Shown: positions 41,098 to 45,611 of the stretch, piece by piece | How positions within the stretch are numbered: the first letter of the stretch is position 1 | How the letters are laid out: each line of letters starts with the position of its first letter | Assembly: GCA_020847615.1 (NCBI GenBank) | Contig: JADLBR010000269.1 | Coordinates: 1 to 45,611, forward strand | Length of the DNA stretch: 45,611 bases | Direction: 5' to 3' | Source of the DNA: Verrucomicrobiia bacterium | Lineage (GTDB): Bacteria > Verrucomicrobiota > Verrucomicrobiia > JADLBR01 | Translations under genes and position numbers: made by a program | Notes under the pieces: model-generated | Database searches by the model: none | Told to the model about the DNA's origin: nothing | What the model saw: only the letters and a program-made list of their open reading frames with translations

Positions 41098-44000
41098 TCA
41101 GGGAATGGCACTTAGGCAGATGATGCGGCCGTCGTCGGTGGCGACGGCGACAAGGTCTGGGCCGAGGGGGGAGAGCCCGGTGATGGGCGCGGCGAGGTCG
41201 CTCGATGCGATGGGCTTGCCTTGGGCGTTGAGGGTGAGGACGGTGCCGGCGGAGGTCGCCGCGATGGCGAGGGCGCGGTTGTCCCGCGGGATCGTGACCA
41301 GGGCGGACACGGGGGCGCCGAGGTCCTTGCGCCAGCGGAGTGCGCCGTCGCCATTGAAGCAGTAGAGGCCGTGGGACATGGAACCGGCGAGGGCCTCGTC
41401 GAGCCCGTCGCCATCGAGGTCGGCGGCGGCGACGGTGCGGACCTCGTCCCCGGTGTCGAACTGGGCGCGGGGCTTTCCGTCGTGGGACAGGATGTGGGCG
41501 ATGCCGTCGCCGCCGCCGAGGATGACGCCGCGGGTGCGCGCGCCATCGAAGTTGCCGGTGGCGATGTCGTGGCAGATGGGGCCCATGCGGTGGGACCAGC
41601 GGCGGGTGCCGTCGCTCGCCAGGGTGCTGACCCAATAGTAGTGCGTGCCGCAGATGACCTCGGCCTTGCCATCGCCGTCGAGGTCGGCCACGGCGCCCGA
41701 GCGCGAGGGGTGGACGCTCTCGTAGTTCCAGAGCTCGGTGCCGTCCGCGCGGAATGCGTAGAAGCGCCAGTTCTCCCCGCCGGCGATCACCTCGGGCCTG
41801 CCATCGCCATCGATGTCGCCGGAGCGGACGACGTTCACGTGGGGGGGCTTCCGGTAGTACTTCAGCTCGCGCCGCCACAGCTCGTGCCCGTCGGAGGCGA
41901 GCGCGGCGACAAAGTGGTCGTGGCGGGCGACGAGGATCTCGTCGCCGGGTTGGGCGTCGAGATCCGCGGCCGCGATGTCGTTGATGCGGCAGCCGGCGGC
42001 GATCCGCCAGCGCCGGGAGCCGTCGGCGTTGATGGCGAGGAGCGCGCCCTCGGCGGTGGCGGCGAGGATGCACGGGCCTTCGCCGCCGAGGTTCGCGGGG
42101 GTGAGTCGAGTGATGTGGGGAGGGGCGGCGTTGGTCGTTGTGTCGGCGAGGTCGAGCGTCCAGGCGATGGGGTGGGGGGGCGCGGATGCGGCGGGCAGAA
42201 TATTGGGTGCGGGCGGCATGACCGGAGCCCCGGTGAGGGCGTCGGCGGCCTCGGGGACCGCGAGATCGATGCAGGCCGGTTCGTCCGAGCGATGCAGGGT
42301 CTGCTGCGCGAATTGCGCGGAGGTGGTGGCGAGGAGAGAGATGTGTTCGCGGTCGGCGGCGATGAGGCGGGCGTCGGTGTCGGGGAGCGCGAGGCGCGCA
42401 TTCGTTTTCGGCGGGCCGAATGCGATGGCGACGGGGCCGTCGGGCGTTTGCGCGACGACGCCATCGAGGTTGCGGGTGATGGCGAGTTTCCAGGGTGGGG
42501 CGGAACCGTCGGGCGCGCCGTGGATGGCGGTGGCGAATAGATAGGATTCGCCGGCCCCGAGGCGGACGGTGGCGATGGCGGCGAGCGAGCGGACGACGGG
42601 GTCGGCGTGCGGGTACCCCTTCCAGTTTGCCCCGAGATCGGCATCATCGACGAGGCGCAGCTCGGGGCCGGGCGCGACCTGGATCCAGAGCGCCGGGCCC
42701 TTCTGCTCGAGGCGGAGGCCGTGGGCCGTGAGTTCCGCGCTGCCGATGCCGTGCCAGAGCAGGCGGAACTGGTATTCTCCCTCCTGCCGTGCCGTGAGTC
42801 GATCCAGGACGAAGAACGACTTGCCCGGTTTCCACCAGGCGATGGCGCGATCCCAGTCGGCGCCGGCGTAGTCCCCGAGGCGGGTGTGGCTGAATCCGAC
42901 GCGTGGCGATTCGCCGGCGCCCATGAGCTCGGCGTAGGGTGGCAGGGGGGCGGATTGCCCGTCGCGGAAGACCATCATCGAGTTGTGGTATTTCACCTGG
43001 GCCTTGAAGTAGTCGTTGTCGGCGAGCCAGATGCGGTCGAACTGCGTGATTTGGAGCACGGCGTTGGCGTCGAGATGCTTGTGGCCGCCGTTGCCCAGCC
43101 CGTCGAGCAGGAGGTAGGCGGATGAGGGATCCATGGCCTCGCGGAAGGAGATCTTGTCAAACAGGCGTTCTGTCGCGGGGCGCTTTTCGTCGGGGAACGT
43201 GGCGGCGTACTGCGGCTCGAGCGGCCAGATTTTCACGCCGTTGAAGTGGTCGGGCCTCTTGCCTGGGTCGGGGCGCTGGAAGGCGTGGGTCTCGGGGGTG
43301 CTCTTGAGCTGGCGCTTGAGGTGCGCGGCCCACGCGGCGGAGGGATCGCCGGTGGCGAACGCGAAAGTGTCGAGGCAGATCGTCTCGCTGAACCAGCATT
43401 GCCACGGGCCGGTGTCGCCGTAGGGGACCTGGAAGCCGAGGTTGTTCATGGTGCCGATGGCGTAATCGATGAGCCTGCGCCCGTTGCCGTTCTCGAAGAT
43501 GGCGAAGTCGGGCCGCGCGGTGGCGTAGCGCATGAGGTGGCCGGTGGTGAGCCACTGGTATCCGTTGCAGTCCTCGTAGGGTTTGAAGTATTGGGCTTGG
43601 CGGCGGAAGATGGCGTCGGCCATGGTGAGCCAGGCGCGACCCTCGAGGGTGTCGAGGCCCTTCGAGTAGTAGAGGCCGGCAAAGAGCGCGCCGAGCGCTG
43701 GGAAGGTCTGGTGGTTGTGCGGCACGTGGTCGCTGTCGGCTGCCGACGCGCACTTGGGTATGACGGCCTCCTCGAGCCAGCGGGCCATGGACTTCAAGAC
43801 GCGCAGCCTCTCTTCGTCGCTGATGGCGGGATCATCCTCGATGAGGTCCCAGCCGGGCACGACCTCGCCCGACGGGAAATCGCTGTCGAAGCCCCAGGGG
43901 CCGCCATACTTGCGCGGGTCGGCCTTGGCGCTCTCGACGTACATGTCCCAGAGGGCGACGAAGAGCCTGGCCTCGATGCTCGCGCCGGTGAGCCGGTAAC

Positions 44001-45225
44001 GTGTCGCGACGCTGGCGAGCTGTCCGGCGACCGATGTGTGCTGGCCCTCGTCGAGCGCCTTGCGCGCCCGGGCGAGGCCGTTCGGGAGTTGCTTGTCGGA
44101 GGGCGTCGAGCCGGCCCATGGGATGCGCTTTAGAAAGTCGGGGCCATAGGCGCGCTCGAACAGCCGGGGCAAGGCGAGGTCGGGCCCCTTGGGTTGGAGC
44201 GCGATGATGCCCGCGAGGGTTTCGGCGGCCTTGGCGAGGCCGGGGTCGTCTGAGGCAGCCGCGACGATGACGTTCGTGCCAGGCCCGAACGCGTCGTGGA
44301 CCGAATGCACCAGCGATCCCCCTGTGCCGGGGCAGAAGGCGTCGGCGGGCGTCATGCGGCGCGCGTAGAGGAGGAGGAGCGCGGGATTCGAGTCGATGTT
44401 GCCGAGGAGGATCGCGTGCTGCGATGGCTGCCGGTCGGCGGCGGTGCCCGGGCGCGCGGGAATGGGGACGCCGGTGCGCTCGCGGACCGCTTCGGCGATG
44501 CGATCGGCGGCGGCGCGGCCGGCGTCGGTGCCGGGATGGAGAATCACCGCGGATGCCTTGGAGGCCGTCACGAGGGGCGTCGCGGACGAGCGCGGGGCGG
44601 GCCGGGCGAGCGCTTCGATGCGGGCGAGCGCCGGCGCCATTCGGAGATCATCGACGAGCAGATCGATCTCGGCGCCCGACTGCGGCGTGCCGATGACAAA
44701 CTCGACGCGGTCGATGCGCGTGGCGGGGCGATCCCCGGCCACCTTCGGTTCCCAGAACATGCCGTCACCCGAGGCCCCGGCCTGGACCTCGATCGTGCGC
44801 CACCGGTCCCCCAACGCCCCGCGGGATTGGAAGCTCCAAGAGGGACGGTCTTCGCCCGCGTTGTAGGCGCGGACGTAGAACGCGTCGGTGGTGCCCTGGC
44901 GCGTCGTGCGGGCGTCGAAGATCAGGCGCGCCGAGGCGATGTCCGCGGTCTCGGGGAGGGGGATCATGATCCCGGCATACTGGTTCTTGTCTTTGACCGC
45001 GGCGGAGACTCGGGCGATGAGATGCAGGGAGCCCTTGCCGTCACGGGTGAGTCCGGGTCCCTTGGCGATCTCGAAGGAGGAGGTCGTTCCCGCGCCCCCC
45101 CACGTCGTTCGCGCGCCCTTTGCGGAGTCAAGCGGGTGGAGCGAGCGCCCATGGCCAAGGGCGCATGGTGGGCCAAGCGCGAGCGATGCGGTGATCCATG
45201 CGGCGAGGAGCGTCCCGGGTCTCAT
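41098..45225 (-). CDS. Secreted heparinase II/III-like protein fused to a calcium-loop beta-propeller
   Basis: The 1375-residue protein starts with a signal peptide (LLAAWITASLALGPPCALG). Rough layout: jelly-roll binding domain (35-200, ending IDLLVDDLRMAPAL); a small alpha/beta domain like the GH67 N-terminal fold (220-345); an (alpha/alpha) toroid (380-680; NHQTFPALGALFAGLYYSKG, CNGYQWLTTGHLMRYATA); a heparinase II/III-like beta-sheet domain (690-1000) with GHKHLDANAVLQIT; and a seven- or eight-bladed propeller (1030-1375) with calcium loops DIDGDGRPEV, DLDGDGKAEV and DLDGDGLDEA and PQQ-like blades (LWRRELKYY, RWSHRMG). It is a probable polysaccharide lyase for uronic-acid glycans. The ATG at 45225 directly precedes the signal peptide. 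No standard family covers the whole chain. Confidence 0.75.
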   Translation of the reverse strand: MRPGTLLAAWITASLALGPPCALGHGRSLHPLDSAKGARTTWGGAGTTSSFEIAKGPGLTRDGKGSLHLIARVSAAVKDKNQYAGIMIPLPETADIASARLIFDARTTRQGTTDAFYVRAYNAGEDRPSWSFQSRGALGDRWRTIEVQAGASGDGMFWEPKVAGDRPATRIDRVEFVIGTPQSGAEIDLLVDDLRMAPALARIEALARPAPRSSATPLVTASKASAVILHPGTDAGRAAADRIAEAVRERTGVPIPARPGTAADRQPSQHAILLGNIDSNPALLLLYARRMTPADAFCPGTGGSLVHSVHDAFGPGTNVIVAAASDDPGLAKAAETLAGIIALQPKGPDLALPRLFERAYGPDFLKRIPWAGSTPSDKQLPNGLARARKALDEGQHTSVAGQLASVATRYRLTGASIEARLFVALWDMYVESAKADPRKYGGPWGFDSDFPSGEVVPGWDLIEDDPAISDEERLRVLKSMARWLEEAVIPKCASAADSDHVPHNHQTFPALGALFAGLYYSKGLDTLEGRAWLTMADAIFRRQAQYFKPYEDCNGYQWLTTGHLMRYATARPDFAIFENGNGRRLIDYAIGTMNNLGFQVPYGDTGPWQCWFSETICLDTFAFATGDPSAAWAAHLKRQLKSTPETHAFQRPDPGKRPDHFNGVKIWPLEPQYAATFPDEKRPATERLFDKISFREAMDPSSAYLLLDGLGNGGHKHLDANAVLQITQFDRIWLADNDYFKAQVKYHNSMMVFRDGQSAPLPPYAELMGAGESPRVGFSHTRLGDYAGADWDRAIAWWKPGKSFFVLDRLTARQEGEYQFRLLWHGIGSAELTAHGLRLEQKGPALWIQVAPGPELRLVDDADLGANWKGYPHADPVVRSLAAIATVRLGAGESYLFATAIHGAPDGSAPPWKLAITRNLDGVVAQTPDGPVAIAFGPPKTNARLALPDTDARLIAADREHISLLATTSAQFAQQTLHRSDEPACIDLAVPEAADALTGAPVMPPAPNILPAASAPPHPIAWTLDLADTTTNAAPPHITRLTPANLGGEGPCILAATAEGALLAINADGSRRWRIAAGCRINDIAAADLDAQPGDEILVARHDHFVAALASDGHELWRRELKYYRKPPHVNVVRSGDIDGDGRPEVIAGGENWRFYAFRADGTELWNYESVHPSRSGAVADLDGDGKAEVICGTHYYWVSTLASDGTRRWSHRMGPICHDIATGNFDGARTRGVILGGGDGIAHILSHDGKPRAQFDTGDEVRTVAAADLDGDGLDEALAGSMSHGLYCFNGDGALRWRKDLGAPVSALVTIPRDNRALAIAATSAGTVLTLNAQGKPIASSDLAAPITGLSPLGPDLVAVATDDGRIICLSAIP

Positions 45226-45311
45226 CGCCACGCAGGATAGATGCAGGATCGGGCAAACCGGAGTGCAAAATGTGGCGCGTGGCACCACCGTCTCCCCGGC
45301 CGCTAACGGCT

Positions 45312-45356
45312 AGCCCGGACATTTCACAGCCTTGCGGGCTGTGAAGTGTCCGGGCT
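45312..45356. repeat. 20-bp-stem perfect hairpin
   Basis: The arms AGCCCGGACATTTCACAGCC and GGCTGTGAAGTGTCCGGGCT pair at 19 of 20 positions, with one T-G wobble, around a 5-nt loop. Half of it recurs at 109-125. Its arm pattern (AGCC...TTTC / GAA...GGGCT) also resembles the 48-bp palindrome family. It may be a terminator or a folded mobile repeat. Confidence 0.8.
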
Positions 45357-45493
45357 CTGGGAAAACCGCGCGATAGCAACAGGTTGGGATGGAGACGCGC
45401 GCTCCCAAACACCATTTTTCAAAATCACAAACTGTTGGCCGCGTTTCCAGTGCCGAAAACCGATCGGGGACCCATATTTCAGAGCGCGGTTTT

Positions 45494-45541
45494 CCTTTGA
45501 GCCTGCAAATTTCGCGCATGCGCGTGAAATATGCAGGCTAG
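45494..45541. repeat. 48-bp palindromic repeat, copy 2
   Basis: It matches 13173-13220 from CCTTTGAG through GCGCATGCGCGTGAAATATG to GGCTAG. Changes at symmetric positions (TGCATG to TGCAAA, GCGGGC to GCAGGC) improve arm pairing. No gene ends at this copy inside the window. Confidence 0.8.
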
Positions 45542-45611
45542 ATCCCCGCCCCCACGTCGGCGCCCGGGTGCCCGCCGTGGCTTGCGCCGGCCAGCCCGAC
45601 CGCCAACTGGA

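Larger units (their letters stand above)
45226..45611. other. Non-coding end region with palindromic repeats
   Basis: No gene could be supported here. The first part (45226-45311) is the presumed promoter and leader of the lyase gene, without clear -10/-35 boxes. Two palindromic repeats follow, listed separately, with about 140 bp of unassigned AT-richer sequence between them (45357-45493). The last 70 bp show nothing recognisable. Confidence 0.5.

Overview
The window is high-GC bacterial chromosome with tightly packed genes. Nothing in it fixes the taxon. The gene mix is typical of the PVC superphylum (Planctomycetota, Verrucomicrobiota, Lentisphaerota, Kiritimatiellota) and similar environmental phyla such as Hydrogenedentota or Sumerlaeota: secreted sulfatases, GH127, GH97, DUF1080, corrinoid-type UroD-like proteins, Tat-exported Gfo/Idh/MocA oxidoreductases, very large secreted glycan enzymes and a RAYT transposase. 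No tRNA, rRNA, CRISPR array or prophage was found.

Layout. (1) 1-19 kb is a glycan-degradation and accessory region: a ComB-like phosphatase, a DUF2237 protein, a tandem DUF1080 protein, a GntR(FCD)-sulfatase-GH127 operon on the minus strand, a LamG plus GH-A glycosidase, a UroD-like protein, a GH97 enzyme, a secreted protein of about 1470 residues with a probable catalytic barrel, and a secreted TQGYWKNHP-module protein. (2) 19-24.4 kb carries a Tat-signal Gfo/Idh/MocA oxidoreductase, glnS, a sigma-70 factor and a NarL-type response regulator. (3) 24.4-30.1 kb is a signalling block: a LOV-domain hybrid histidine kinase (a predicted blue-light receptor), a membrane pseudokinase with TPR repeats, and a MidA-type methyltransferase. 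(4) 30.2-31.45 kb is a RAYT-family HUH transposase in perfect 26-bp inverted repeats, inserted beside the remnant of a second RAYT. (5) 31.5-41 kb holds gspE-gspF, a PHP phosphoesterase, an M20 peptidase, an NhaC-type antiporter, a DegT aminotransferase, a uridine-kinase-like P-loop kinase and a DUF423 membrane protein. (6) 41.1-45.2 kb is a 1375-residue secreted protein that joins a heparinase-like lyase to a calcium-loop beta-propeller.

The most striking feature outside the genes is a dispersed family of REP-like hairpins. Each starts with a GTAG tetranucleotide, and the frame sequence is conserved while the stem varies. They sit at gene 3' ends, mostly between convergent genes. In several cases the gene's own stop codon, and in one case its last eight codons, lie inside the repeat. 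The RAYT supplies a candidate mobilising enzyme. Five of eight convergent gene pairs have such a hairpin between them, so these elements may have been recruited as bidirectional terminators.
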